The position numbers and the translations under genes are program-made. A stretch of DNA of 64,000 nucleotides, taken from the NCBI GenBank assembly GCA_026707545.1, contig JAPOWR010000001.1, forward strand, positions 1,703,778-1,767,777. The letters run 5' to 3'. This document shows, piece after piece, positions 15,844-24,127 of the stretch (the first letter of the stretch is position 1; each line of letters starts with the position of its first letter). The notes beneath the pieces were generated by a model. That model did no database searches and was not told the DNA's origin. It worked only from the letters and a program-made list of their open reading frames with translations. The stretch is from Acidobacteriota bacterium. GTDB lineage: Bacteria; Acidobacteriota; Thermoanaerobaculia; Multivoradales; Multivoraceae.

Positions 15844-17868
15844 ATGACTCCCACCCCCGTAACTTCGGCGAGCCAGGGGCTGACTCTCACGGACGAGTTG
15901 ATCCTGATGCTCCTCAACGAGGAGAACGGCTACTTCCATCAGGTCCCCGGATGGCACTTGCACTGCGCCGTTGCCGGCGCCGTCCTTGCCGAGCTCTCCC
16001 TGCAGTCGCGCATCGACACGGACCCGGAAGCTCTCTATCTCGTCGACGCGACGGAGACCGGGGACCCGGCTCTCGATCCGATTCTCGGGGAGCTGGCCCA
16101 GGCGCCGGACCAGCGGACGGCCCGCTACTGGATCGAACGGCTCGCGCCACAGGCCGAAGCCGTTATCGACCTCACCCTCGACCGCCTGGTGGAGCGGAAC
16201 ATCCTCCAGCACCACGACGGCGACTTCTGGACCCTTCCGCGAACCGGCTGGCAGGCGGACGCGCACGGCCAATCCGAAGAAGGCACGGTGAGCCAGTTCA
16301 TTCGGGACCGGATCGCCGACGTCATCTTCAACGACGAAATCCCCGATCCGCGAGACATCATCGTTCTCTCCATCGTCAACGCCTGCGACGTTCTGCGCTT
16401 CATCTTCCAGATCGACGAAGAGGTCGAGGACCGGATCGAGCTGGTCTGCAAGATGGACCTGATCGGGCGTTCCATTGCCGAAGCGGTCGCCCAGAACATC
16501 GCGGAGCCAATCCGCCGGCACTCCGCTCTGACGAAGAAGATGCCGAGCATCCCATTCCGGAAGCTGCTGCGCAACCCGTACGCCCGCAACGGCAACGTTC
16601 CCGCCCTCTTCGCCAGTCTTGCCCAGGAGTTCGGGCCTGTCTTCGAGCTCCGCCCACCCATCGGCGAGCGCATGATCTGCCTGGCGGGAACCGAGGTGAA
16701 TCAGTGGGTCAACAAGCGCGGGCGCACGTACCTGAGAACGAAGGACTACTTCAACGACTTCGAGAAGATCTACGGCGCGTCCGGTGTCCTGCCTTCCCTG
16801 GACGGCGCGGATCATTTCCGACTCCGCAAGGCCATGTCGCCCGGATTCTCCCGCGGCAGGCTCGCCGGACAACTCGATCAACTCTACGGCTATATCCGAA
16901 CGTATCTTGCGAACTGGGAGGTTGGTGATCTCATACCGGCCCGGTCGTGCCGTCTCCTGATCAACGCACACCTCTCCCCCCTCTTCGTCGGAGTGGATTC
17001 GCAGGACCTCATCGACGACCTCGTCTCCTACAAGGAGCGCGCCCTGGCCGTTCACATCATGCGGGCCCTGCCCAAGATGATGATGAAGACGCCCGGCATG
17101 AAGCGCAAGGCCAGGACCGTCGACAGGCTCCTGGAACGCATCCAGACTTCACATACTCCGGCCCAGCGGATCGACCAGCCGCGAGATCTGGCGGACGACT
17201 GGCTCGGGCTCCACGCGAGCGACCCACAATTCGTGCCGGAGACCATGTTGCGCTTCCAGCTCTCCGCGGCGCTGGTTGCCAGCGTCTACGTGGGCGACGC
17301 GATCAGCTTCGCGCTCTACGGCATGGCGACGCAGCCGGACCTTCGGGAGCAGATCCGCGCCGAAGCCGACGCACTCTTCGAGAACGGCGATCCGGACGGT
17401 CAGGCGATCAACCCCTCCACGATTGACGTCACGCACCGGTTCCTCATGGAAACGCTCAGGATGTACCCGGTCGTCCCCATGGCGATCCGGAACGTGATGA
17501 ACGCGTGCGTGATCGAAGGCTACGAGATCCCGGTCGGTTCAAGGCTCTTCATCGCTTCCACCGCGCCGCACTACATGGAGGAGGTCTTCCCGGATCCTCA
17601 CTCCTTCGACATCGACCGCTACCTGCCGGATCGGGCGGAGCACCGCAGCCCCGGTTACGCGCCCTACGGCCTGGGCACCCATAGGTGTCTCGGCTTCCGG
17701 CAGACGGAGCTGCAACTGGCTGTCAACGTCCTGATGATCGCCCGGCACTTCAGATTCGAAGTCGTTCCCAAGGACTACCGGCTTCAGTTCAGTCCCATCC
17801 CCAACATGAAGCCTCGCGCGAAGCTGAAGTTCCGGATCGTCGAACAACTTCGGGAACTACCCGCCTGA
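15844..17868 (+). CDS. GPP34 (GOLPH3-like) - cytochrome P450 fusion protein
   Basis: The protein has 674 residues, about 230 more than a normal P450. Residues about 13-215 match GPP34/GOLPH3: LTLTDELILMLL, AGAVLAELSLQSRI, TGDPALD, RYWIERL, LVERNILQ and DPRDIIVLSIVNACDVL, in the same order as the eukaryotic Golgi phosphoprotein. Residues about 235-674 are a P450: ETLR (536-539) is the ExxR motif and PYGLGTHRCLG, with Cys615, binds haem. The I helix has VGDAIS (483-488), without the usual acid-Thr pair. GOLPH3 binds phosphoinositide-containing membranes, so the N-terminal domain may dock the oxidase to a membrane. Context suggests a sterol or triterpenoid substrate. The reductase partner is not in the window. 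Confidence 0.88.
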   Translation: MTPTPVTSASQGLTLTDELILMLLNEENGYFHQVPGWHLHCAVAGAVLAELSLQSRIDTDPEALYLVDATETGDPALDPILGELAQAPDQRTARYWIERLAPQAEAVIDLTLDRLVERNILQHHDGDFWTLPRTGWQADAHGQSEEGTVSQFIRDRIADVIFNDEIPDPRDIIVLSIVNACDVLRFIFQIDEEVEDRIELVCKMDLIGRSIAEAVAQNIAEPIRRHSALTKKMPSIPFRKLLRNPYARNGNVPALFASLAQEFGPVFELRPPIGERMICLAGTEVNQWVNKRGRTYLRTKDYFNDFEKIYGASGVLPSLDGADHFRLRKAMSPGFSRGRLAGQLDQLYGYIRTYLANWEVGDLIPARSCRLLINAHLSPLFVGVDSQDLIDDLVSYKERALAVHIMRALPKMMMKTPGMKRKARTVDRLLERIQTSHTPAQRIDQPRDLADDWLGLHASDPQFVPETMLRFQLSAALVASVYVGDAISFALYGMATQPDLREQIRAEADALFENGDPDGQAINPSTIDVTHRFLMETLRMYPVVPMAIRNVMNACVIEGYEIPVGSRLFIASTAPHYMEEVFPDPHSFDIDRYLPDRAEHRSPGYAPYGLGTHRCLGFRQTELQLAVNVLMIARHFRFEVVPKDYRLQFSPIPNMKPRAKLKFRIVEQLRELPA

Positions 17869-17913
17869 CGCCCTCGTCTCGCCCGGCGGCAGCCGCGCAG
17901 GCTTAGGAGACCC

Positions 17914-19278
17914 GTGGCGCGACGCATTGCCATCGTCGGCGGAGGCATGTCCGGCCTCGGCGCGGCCTGGGCTCTCAGCCAGAGTCCCGACCGCTTCGAC
18001 TTCCTCCTGTACGAGGCGCAGGACCGGCTCGGCGGTAACGCGGTGACCGCCGACATGCCGCAGGACGACGGCAGCTCCATCCCGTTCGACATCTCCGTCA
18101 CGGCGTGCATTCCTTCGGTCTACGACCACGTCGTACTGCTTCTCGAGCAGTTCGGCATCGAACTGCTCGAAACCCGTTTCAGCTACAGCGTCCGGTATGG
18201 CGACGGCGTCTATGCCCACGACTTCGATTCGGACATACGACGGGACCTTCAGGACGAGATCGAGAAGTTCCAGCGCGTCCTGAAGAGAATCAAGCGACTC
18301 GCCTTTCTGACCAGAGCGCGGTCCAGAGTGCTGAACGCCCTCAACCCTTACAACTACATCAGCATGGGCACGGTGCTGAATCTGTACGGTCTGTCCGGCG
18401 ACTTCCGGTACAAGGTCCTGAAGCCGATGTTCGTCAACTTCCTGATGGCGACGAACGTGTTCGACATGCCGGCCGCGCTGTTCGCCCGCTATCTCGAGTT
18501 CTTCGACATCGAGCGCGCCACGCCCATGAGGACCTGGGACCAGGGGACCCGGCGGATCTACGAGGCGCTGTCGGCCGGCTTCCGGGACCGGGTCTGCCTC
18601 GGACGTCCGGTGCGCAAGGTGTACCGGCAGTCGAACGGCGTTGTCGTCGAGGACCAGGACGGTGTCCGGGAGACGTTCGACGACGTCATCTTCGCCTGCA
18701 ACGCGAACCAGACGCTGATGATGCTCGACCGCCCGACGATGGTGGAGCGCTACCTCCTGTCGTCCATTCGCTACGAGAGCGAGTTGCACAACCACACGAT
18801 CGTCCACAGCGACTCCTCGGTTCTTCCCGACAACGAGGTCAGGCCGCTCGAGACGCGGAGCAACCACATCGAGCAGTACGGCGTCCGGCCGGACAACTAC
18901 GAGATCACCTACATCATGCACAACCAGCAGCCGTGGGCCCACGGGTCGGACAAGCCCTGCCTGGTGACCTACAACCCGATCAGCAAGATCGACGAGAGCA
19001 AGATCGTTCACCGGCAGTGGTTCCAGCACGTCGTTCACGACGTGCGTCACATCGCCCTCCTCGTCCCCCTGTTCCAGTTCATTCAGGGCAGGAGACGGGC
19101 GTGGCACTGCGGCGCGCACACCCTGGTCAACAGCCAGGAGACCTGCTTCGTCACGGGTCTGGCGGCGGCCAGGCAACTCGGAGCGGACTATCCGTTCGAC
19201 GATCCAGGCGCCCGGCGGGCCTTCAACCACTATGGGCGGATCCTCCATGGCTGGAGGTTCCGGAAGGCGAGAGCCTGA
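17914..19278 (+). CDS. FAD-dependent NAD(P)-binding oxidoreductase (COG2907-like)
   Basis: This 454-residue flavoprotein starts at GTG 17914, just behind TAGGAGA. VGGGMSGLGAAWAL (8-21) is the dinucleotide-binding GxGxxG, followed by LYEAQDRLGGN, the second FAD motif of amine-oxidase-like flavoproteins. A mid-protein HNHTIVHSD and a C-terminal TGLAAARQLGADYPFDD fit the same family. COG2907 proteins often accompany cyclopropane fatty acid synthase genes; here the accompanying SAM enzyme is sterol methyltransferase-like instead. It is the last gene of the rightward operon and ends at a hairpin. It might reduce or isomerise a double bond in the cluster product; this is inference. Confidence 0.82.
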   Translation: MARRIAIVGGGMSGLGAAWALSQSPDRFDFLLYEAQDRLGGNAVTADMPQDDGSSIPFDISVTACIPSVYDHVVLLLEQFGIELLETRFSYSVRYGDGVYAHDFDSDIRRDLQDEIEKFQRVLKRIKRLAFLTRARSRVLNALNPYNYISMGTVLNLYGLSGDFRYKVLKPMFVNFLMATNVFDMPAALFARYLEFFDIERATPMRTWDQGTRRIYEALSAGFRDRVCLGRPVRKVYRQSNGVVVEDQDGVRETFDDVIFACNANQTLMMLDRPTMVERYLLSSIRYESELHNHTIVHSDSSVLPDNEVRPLETRSNHIEQYGVRPDNYEITYIMHNQQPWAHGSDKPCLVTYNPISKIDESKIVHRQWFQHVVHDVRHIALLVPLFQFIQGRRRAWHCGAHTLVNSQETCFVTGLAAARQLGADYPFDDPGARRAFNHYGRILHGWRFRKARA

Positions 19279-19281
19279 CTA

Positions 19282-19304
19282 CTGAGGCGCTTTCGGCGCC
19301 TCAG
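19282..19304. terminator. Hairpin between convergent genes
   Basis: A perfect 9-bp stem (CTGAGGCGC / GCGCCTCAG) surrounds a 5-base loop TTTCG. It lies between the FAD oxidoreductase and the convergent Rieske gene and overlaps the Rieske stop codon. No U-tract follows, so it may act as a bidirectional roadblock or 3' RNA-stability element. Confidence 0.6.
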
Positions 19305-20401
19305 ACGACGCTCAGGGCCGGCCTGCCGTGGGATTCGAGTTCCGGATAGAACTGCCGGGAGTACTGGCGGTACTTGCCGACAGGGCCGTCGGCCCGGCTT
19401 AGCCGGGGCGGAGCTTGGTACCGCTTCCTCTCCCAGATCACGATGTCCTGCAGGACGAACCGCCTCTCCTCGCGCAGGACGATGCGATTCATCAGCCGGT
19501 GGCGCAGGCTCACGGGCAAGAAGCCGAAGCCCACGAAAAACCGCCCCGGCTTCCGAATCTCCCGCAACTGGCTGACCAGGGTCACCTCCACAACCGTGCC
19601 GTCAACGGGCGTCGCGAGCACCCACAGTCTCGAATCCATGCCGATCGTCTTCTCGTGGAACTCGACGAAGGAGTAGCCCAGCCCATGGACATGGGTCACC
19701 GCCGAGGCTTCCGACACCACATCCACGAGGCCCACGATCCTTCGCACCGCTTTGAAGTCGAAGCAACTCTTCAGGTAGGCGCCCTGGACCAACGTCGGGC
19801 CGACCGAGCGCACATCGCTGTAGCCGTGCGTGTAGCCCAGATGTTCAATGTCCACGGAGTTCTCCGTTGTTTCCTGGGGATGACCCCGGAAGCGCAGGAC
19901 GCAGGACCGCAGTTCGCTCCACTTCGGCCCAGCGGGCGGGTCTTCGGGCAGATGCCAGTGCGCCGACCTGCCCGCGTATCCCCACCAGGCGAAGACCATG
20001 CCCAGGACCTCTCTGGTCTGGTAGACCTTCAGCTTCGCGGCGCTCGGCGCCGGGGCGTTCGGAGTGGCGACGCATCGGCCGGTCGAGTCGAAGGTGAAAC
20101 CGTGGAACGGACAGACGAGACAACCGTCACGCACGACGCCGCCGACCGTCGGTCCCATGTGTGACCCCAGATGCGGGCAGAAGGCATCGGCCACGCAGAT
20201 CCGGCCCTGATCGTCGCACCAGGCGACGATCTCCTCCCCCATCCAGGTCTTCTCGATCAGCTTCTCTCGCTGAATCGAGTCGCGGCTGGCTACGAAGTAC
20301 CAGCCCTCGGGGAAGGGCGGCAGTTCATCGTTCGGACTCAGTGGAGGTCGATCCGGCTTCGAGATCATGGGGCCAGTGTTCCTCTTCGGAGTGACACGCA
20401 C
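19301..20401 (-). CDS. Rieske non-haem iron oxygenase (KshA / sterol 7-desaturase / SdmA-like)
   Basis: The protein has 366 residues. The Rieske 2Fe-2S ligands are C75-P-H77 and C97-P-F-H100. The catalytic iron site is D184-x2-H187-x4-H192 in ENSVDIEHLGYTHGY, the pattern of steroid-acting Rieske oxygenases such as KshA, cholesterol 7-desaturase (DAF-36/Neverland) and the bacterial sterol C-4 demethylase SdmA. A C-terminal IWERKRYQ...DGPVGKYRQYSRQFYP also resembles that group. The gene converges on the methyltransferase/P450 operon, so I infer action on the same sterol-like product. A ferredoxin reductase is not adjacent. GTG 20401 is the longest start; ATG 20368 is possible and loses 11 residues. 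Confidence 0.85.
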   Translation of the reverse strand: MRVTPKRNTGPMISKPDRPPLSPNDELPPFPEGWYFVASRDSIQREKLIEKTWMGEEIVAWCDDQGRICVADAFCPHLGSHMGPTVGGVVRDGCLVCPFHGFTFDSTGRCVATPNAPAPSAAKLKVYQTREVLGMVFAWWGYAGRSAHWHLPEDPPAGPKWSELRSCVLRFRGHPQETTENSVDIEHLGYTHGYSDVRSVGPTLVQGAYLKSCFDFKAVRRIVGLVDVVSEASAVTHVHGLGYSFVEFHEKTIGMDSRLWVLATPVDGTVVEVTLVSQLREIRKPGRFFVGFGFLPVSLRHRLMNRIVLREERRFVLQDIVIWERKRYQAPPRLSRADGPVGKYRQYSRQFYPELESHGRPALSVV

Positions 20402-20488
20402 CGGCGGTCAGGGCACCAGGGTCGACCTCCCAGTCAAGTCGCCCGCCTGTAAGACCAACTACTCTAACAACATAGCCCCATCGGGACT

Positions 20489-21637
20489 CTACTGACCAGC
20501 CGCGAGGGCCCGCTGCCGGTCGAGTGGCGAAACGGTCAGCGTCCAGGTCAGCGGCACGGATGCCGGGTCGTAGCAGATCTTGTCGTCGCATGCCTGGTAG
20601 TCCAGGCGCCCGGTGAGGGTCAACGCGTCGATCTCGGCGAGTTTCGCCGAGGACTCGCGGTCGCCCTCGACGACCAGTTCCTGCACCAGCCGGAACGGCA
20701 CCTTGTAGACGGGCACCCGCTCGTCGAGCGGCTCGAAGTAGTAGATCTCCGACTCCGGATACTCCGTCGGGAGAAGGCGTAAGAAACTCGGCAGTTCCAG
20801 GGTCAAGCCGATGACCCGATACCCGCCATCGCCGGCCCCCGGCGCGTAGACGTGCATGCCGGGCTTGGGCGTGATGTCGAGCGCCAGGTGGAAGCGGCTG
20901 CCGACCGTGATGGCGGGATCGCTCTGCGTGGCGCTGATCTCGAGATGGGCCGTCTCGCCGCTGGAGCCCGCGATGCCGGAGATCGGCGTGCCGAGCTTCA
21001 GCATGATGTTCGCGGCGGTGTTCCGCTCGCGATAGAACTCCTCGAAGAAACGCGCCGTCACCCGACCCTGCCGGTCGACGACGAACGTCCCGGGAAACGG
21101 TGTGCCGACGGCGATCGGCAGAGCCCCGAAGACCGCGACGTACCGCAGCACGTCGGCCTTCACACCCGGGTCTTCAGCGTTTGGACCGAGGCCTTCCTCC
21201 GCAACGTGGTTGTAGATGCCGAACGCCCGAATCGCCGCGGAGTCGCCATCGGACAGCAGCGGCACGTCCCGGATGCCGTGGCGCTCCGCGAAGGCGGCCA
21301 GCACCTCCTCCGAGTCGTAGCTGATGGCGGCGACGCCCAGTCCTTCTGCCTGCAACTCCTCGAACCGTTCCTGCAGCTCCACGAGCTGCGCCTTGCAGTA
21401 CGGTCACCAGTCGGCCGAGCGGTGGAAGAGGATCATCGCCCCCTTCTCGCCCATGATCGAGTCGAGCGTCCGGATCCGTCCATGCTGGTCGGGAAGGGCG
21501 AAGTCGGGGACCCGCTCCCCCACTTGCGGTCCGAGTGTCGAGACGTCCACGGGCTTCCTCTCCTGGGCGCTCAGCGCAGCGGGCGCCGCCAGGAGGAGGC
21601 AGGCGGCGACGATTGGGGTGTACAGCGTGGATTTCAC
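20489..21637 (-). CDS. Selenoprotein: secreted AhpC/TSA-type redoxin with UPYC active site and DsbD-N-like domain
   Basis: The frame is interrupted once, by TGA at 21404-21406, exactly at the redox centre: SADW-TGA-PYCKAQL. Cys homologues read SADWCPYCK, so TGA most likely encodes selenocysteine (U78, resolving C81). Reading through gives 382 residues. They comprise a signal peptide (basic start, Leu/Ala core, ALSA), a redoxin domain (GERVPDFALPDQHGRIRTLD, later GTPFPGTFVVDRQGRVTARF) and a C-terminal domain with RLDYQACDDKICYDP, like the N-terminal domain of DsbD. It is probably a periplasmic peroxidase or thiol oxidoreductase. GTG 21637 is preferred over GTG 21646 because TAGGG lies 8 bases upstream. 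A SECIS-like hairpin follows the TGA. The sulfatase lies 22 bp upstream. Confidence 0.88.
21365..21406 (-). promoter_or_regulatory. Bacterial SECIS-like element after in-frame UGA
   Basis: Directly after the UGA (21404-21406) the mRNA can form GCAGCUC/GAGCUGC (21389-21383 with 21379-21373), a 7-bp stem closing a GUG apical loop 21 bases downstream of the UGA. A 4-bp outer stem (CCGU with ACGG) is possible. Distance, small loop and leading G fit known bacterial SECIS rules for SelB recruitment. Confidence 0.75.
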
Positions 21638-21658
21638 GCGGGGCACCCTAACAGCCCG

Positions 21659-23068
21659 CTATCTGCCCGGCGGCGTCCAGTTCGGATGAGGCACGTGGGC
21701 CTCTTCCATGATCCCCTCGATCTCCCTAACCACCTCCGGGTGGTTCCGCGCCACGTCGTACCGTTCGCCCTCGTCCCGCAGGACGTCGTAGAGCTCGAGG
21801 CGGCCGGTCAGCATCGGCTTGCGGACGCCCTTCCACTGCCCCATCCGAACCGCTTGGGACGATCCGGCTTCATAGAACTCCCAGTACAGGTAGTCGTGTG
21901 CCCGCTGCTCGCCGGCGCGTCCCCGCAACGTCGGCACGAAGCTGATCGAGTCGACCTCTGACGGCGGCTCGACGTCCACGAGTTCAGCGACCGTGGCCAT
22001 CAGATCGCCGAAGTAACCGATGTGCTCAGAAACCTGGCCCGGCTGAATCGTCCCCGGCCACCAGGCCAGGAAAGGCACACGGATGCCGCCGTCGTAGAGG
22101 TCCCGCTTGATGCCCCGCAGGTTGCCGGACGGGTTGAACCGGAGCAGGTCGTGGTTCGACTCGTTGTGCGGTCCGTTGTCCGACGAGAACATGACGAGCG
22201 TCTTCTCGGCGATCCCCAGCTCCCGGAGCCGCCTGAGCAGCGTGCCCACATCCCGGTCCATGCCGGTGATCATGGCCGCCTGGCCCTTGTCGGGGTCAGG
22301 CCAGTCCTCTGCCTCGTAGACGCCGTACTCCGGCACCTCCGCCCCGTCGCCGACGGCCCGCGTGGCTTCGTTGTTGGCGTGTGGAATCGTCAGGGCGAGG
22401 TAGAGGAAGAAGGGTGCATCCTTCTGTTCCTCCACCCATGCCAGCCCCTCGCGCATGATCAGGTCGTGGGAGTACTCGCCGCGCTCCGTCGCCCAGCCGC
22501 CCTCAAAACCGCCATACGGACGCGGCGTCCTCTCGACTTTGTTCCGAAGCGGCACCTTCTCCAGACCCCGCCAGAGGAACTCAGGGTAGTAGTTGTGGGC
22601 GTGCACCTGGTTGAGGTAGCCGAAGAACTCGTCGAAGCCCTGACTGAGCGGATGGCCCTCCATGCCGACTTCGCCGAGGCCCCATTTGCCGAACAGGCCG
22701 GTCGCGTAGCCGGCGGACTGGAGCACCTCCGCAACGGTGGCGTCCTCTTCGCGCAGCGACTGGGCGGTTCCCCTCGCGTTGCCGCGGACATGGGTATGGC
22801 CCGTGTGCTGGCCGGTCATCAGGACGCTGCGGGACGGCGCGCACACGGTCGCTCCCGCGTAGAAGTGCGTGAAACGGATCCCTTCGGCGGCCATGCGGTC
22901 CAGGCTGGGCGTCCGAATCACCTGCTGTCCATACGAGCCGAGGTCTCCGTATCCCAGGTCGTCGGCGAGGATGAAGATGACGTTCGGACGATCCGCGGCC
23001 GTGGCCGCCGTCACCGCTAACAAGAGCGGCAGGATGACGAGAGTCGATCTGATTCGGTGCACGAGCAC
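21659..23068 (-). CDS. Secreted sulfatase (Cys-type, formylglycine-dependent)
   Basis: This 469-residue protein has a signal peptide followed by RPNVIFILADDLGYGDLGSYG, the sulfatase metal-binding start. C76-APSR-SVLMTG is the CxPSR signature whose Cys is converted to formylglycine by FGE. Later segments include GKWGLGE, FSSDNGPHNES and GGIRVPFLAWWPG, all standard for the arylsulfatase family. It hydrolyses sulfate esters in the periplasm, probably of polysaccharides or other sulfated host or algal compounds. GTG 23068 (or GTG 23062) is chosen because the longer open frame overlaps the upstream AraC-Ogt gene. FGE is not in the window. Confidence 0.9.
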   Translation of the reverse strand: MLVHRIRSTLVILPLLLAVTAATAADRPNVIFILADDLGYGDLGSYGQQVIRTPSLDRMAAEGIRFTHFYAGATVCAPSRSVLMTGQHTGHTHVRGNARGTAQSLREEDATVAEVLQSAGYATGLFGKWGLGEVGMEGHPLSQGFDEFFGYLNQVHAHNYYPEFLWRGLEKVPLRNKVERTPRPYGGFEGGWATERGEYSHDLIMREGLAWVEEQKDAPFFLYLALTIPHANNEATRAVGDGAEVPEYGVYEAEDWPDPDKGQAAMITGMDRDVGTLLRRLRELGIAEKTLVMFSSDNGPHNESNHDLLRFNPSGNLRGIKRDLYDGGIRVPFLAWWPGTIQPGQVSEHIGYFGDLMATVAELVDVEPPSEVDSISFVPTLRGRAGEQRAHDYLYWEFYEAGSSQAVRMGQWKGVRKPMLTGRLELYDVLRDEGERYDVARNHPEVVREIEGIMEEAHVPHPNWTPPGR

Positions 23069-23085
23069 GTCCAGCGAATCGGACT

Positions 23086-24003
23086 CTAGCGCCCGGCCTT
23101 CCCCGGCGACCGAGATGAGGCCTCGCGGGCAAGCAGGGCCTGCTTGCGCTCCACTCCCCAGCGGTAGCCGCCGACCGCGCCGTCGCTGCGAACCACCCGG
23201 TGGCACGGAATCGCCACGGCAAGCGGGTTGACGGCGCATGCACTCGCGACCGCCCGGGAAGCCTTCGGCGATCCGATCGCAGCAGCGACCCGGCCATAGC
23301 TGACGGTCTCGCCGGCTGGGATCTCCCGGAGCGCCTGCCAGACCCGCTGCTGGAACGCCGTCCCGCGGATGTCGAGGGGCAGGTCGTGGCCGAGGGCCGG
23401 CGCTTCGACCAGACCGACGACCTGCGCCACCGTCGACTCGAACTTCGGCTCGCCCCCGGCAAGTTCCGCCTTCGGGAAGCGGTCCTCCAGCTCCCGCACC
23501 AGCCTTCCAGGCTCGTCGCCGAGCAGGATGGTGCAGATTCCTTTCTCCGTCGCCGCCACGAGAATTGAGCCCAGGGAGCACTCGCCCACCGCGAACCGGA
23601 TCGTCTCTCCGCCGCCGCCACGCCGGAACGTCGAGGGCGCCATGCCGAGCAGTTCGGACGACGCCGCGTAGAACCGGCCGCTCGAGTTGAAGCCGGCGTC
23701 GTAGATCGCATCGGTCACGGTTCGGGAGGTCCGCAGCGCATCGCGGACCCGATCGCCCCGATGGCCGGCGACGTATGCCCTTGGCGTCACGCCAGTGACT
23801 CTCCTGAAGACCCGATGGAAATGGAACCGGCTCATGCCGGCCGCCCGCGCCAGCGCGTCGAGGTCCGGGGGCTCCACCGCAGCCTCGATCGCGCGGCAGG
23901 CCGCCGCCACGACCTCCGCATGGCGTTCAGCGAGAGGCCGTTCGTTCGCCCGGGAACGGCGGCCGCCTGTCATCGGGGTTCGGTTCTCTACTGATTCGGC
24001 CAT
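23086..24003 (-). CDS. AraC-type regulator fused to O6-methylguanine-DNA methyltransferase (Ada-like without Cys4 domain)
   Basis: The protein has 305 residues. Residues about 25-125 are an AraC DNA-binding domain (LARAAGMSRFHFHRVFRRVTGVTPRAY and the second helix-turn-helix). Residues about 140-300 are the alkyltransferase domain with IPCHRV, acceptor C267, preceded by RGTAFQQRVWQALREIPAGETVSYG. Ada also has an N-terminal zinc Cys4 domain that senses methyl phosphotriesters; here only about 25 residues precede the HTH and that domain is missing. It repairs alkylated DNA and may still regulate transcription. ATG 24003 is preferred over ATG 24009 because GGAGG lies 6 bases upstream of it. Confidence 0.88.
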   Translation of the reverse strand: MAESVENRTPMTGGRRSRANERPLAERHAEVVAAACRAIEAAVEPPDLDALARAAGMSRFHFHRVFRRVTGVTPRAYVAGHRGDRVRDALRTSRTVTDAIYDAGFNSSGRFYAASSELLGMAPSTFRRGGGGETIRFAVGECSLGSILVAATEKGICTILLGDEPGRLVRELEDRFPKAELAGGEPKFESTVAQVVGLVEAPALGHDLPLDIRGTAFQQRVWQALREIPAGETVSYGRVAAAIGSPKASRAVASACAVNPLAVAIPCHRVVRSDGAVGGYRWGVERKQALLAREASSRSPGKAGR

Positions 24004-24127
24004 CCGCATCCTCCCTCCGGTACTCCGTCACCGAGTAGCGACCGCAGTTACGTGCCGCGCAGAGAATCCTCGTATGACCGGCGCAGCATTGCACCTCGAT
24101 TCTTGCTCTTGACCCGGATTCGCCTCG

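Noticed and set aside
20489..21637. Reading the redoxin as a pseudogene with a nonsense mutation
   Set aside because: The stop is a TGA placed exactly at the catalytic Cys position and followed by a SECIS-like hairpin, while the rest of the frame is intact; selenocysteine explains it better.
23086..24003. Full-length Ada
   Set aside because: The N-terminal zinc Cys4 domain is absent; only the AraC and alkyltransferase parts are present.
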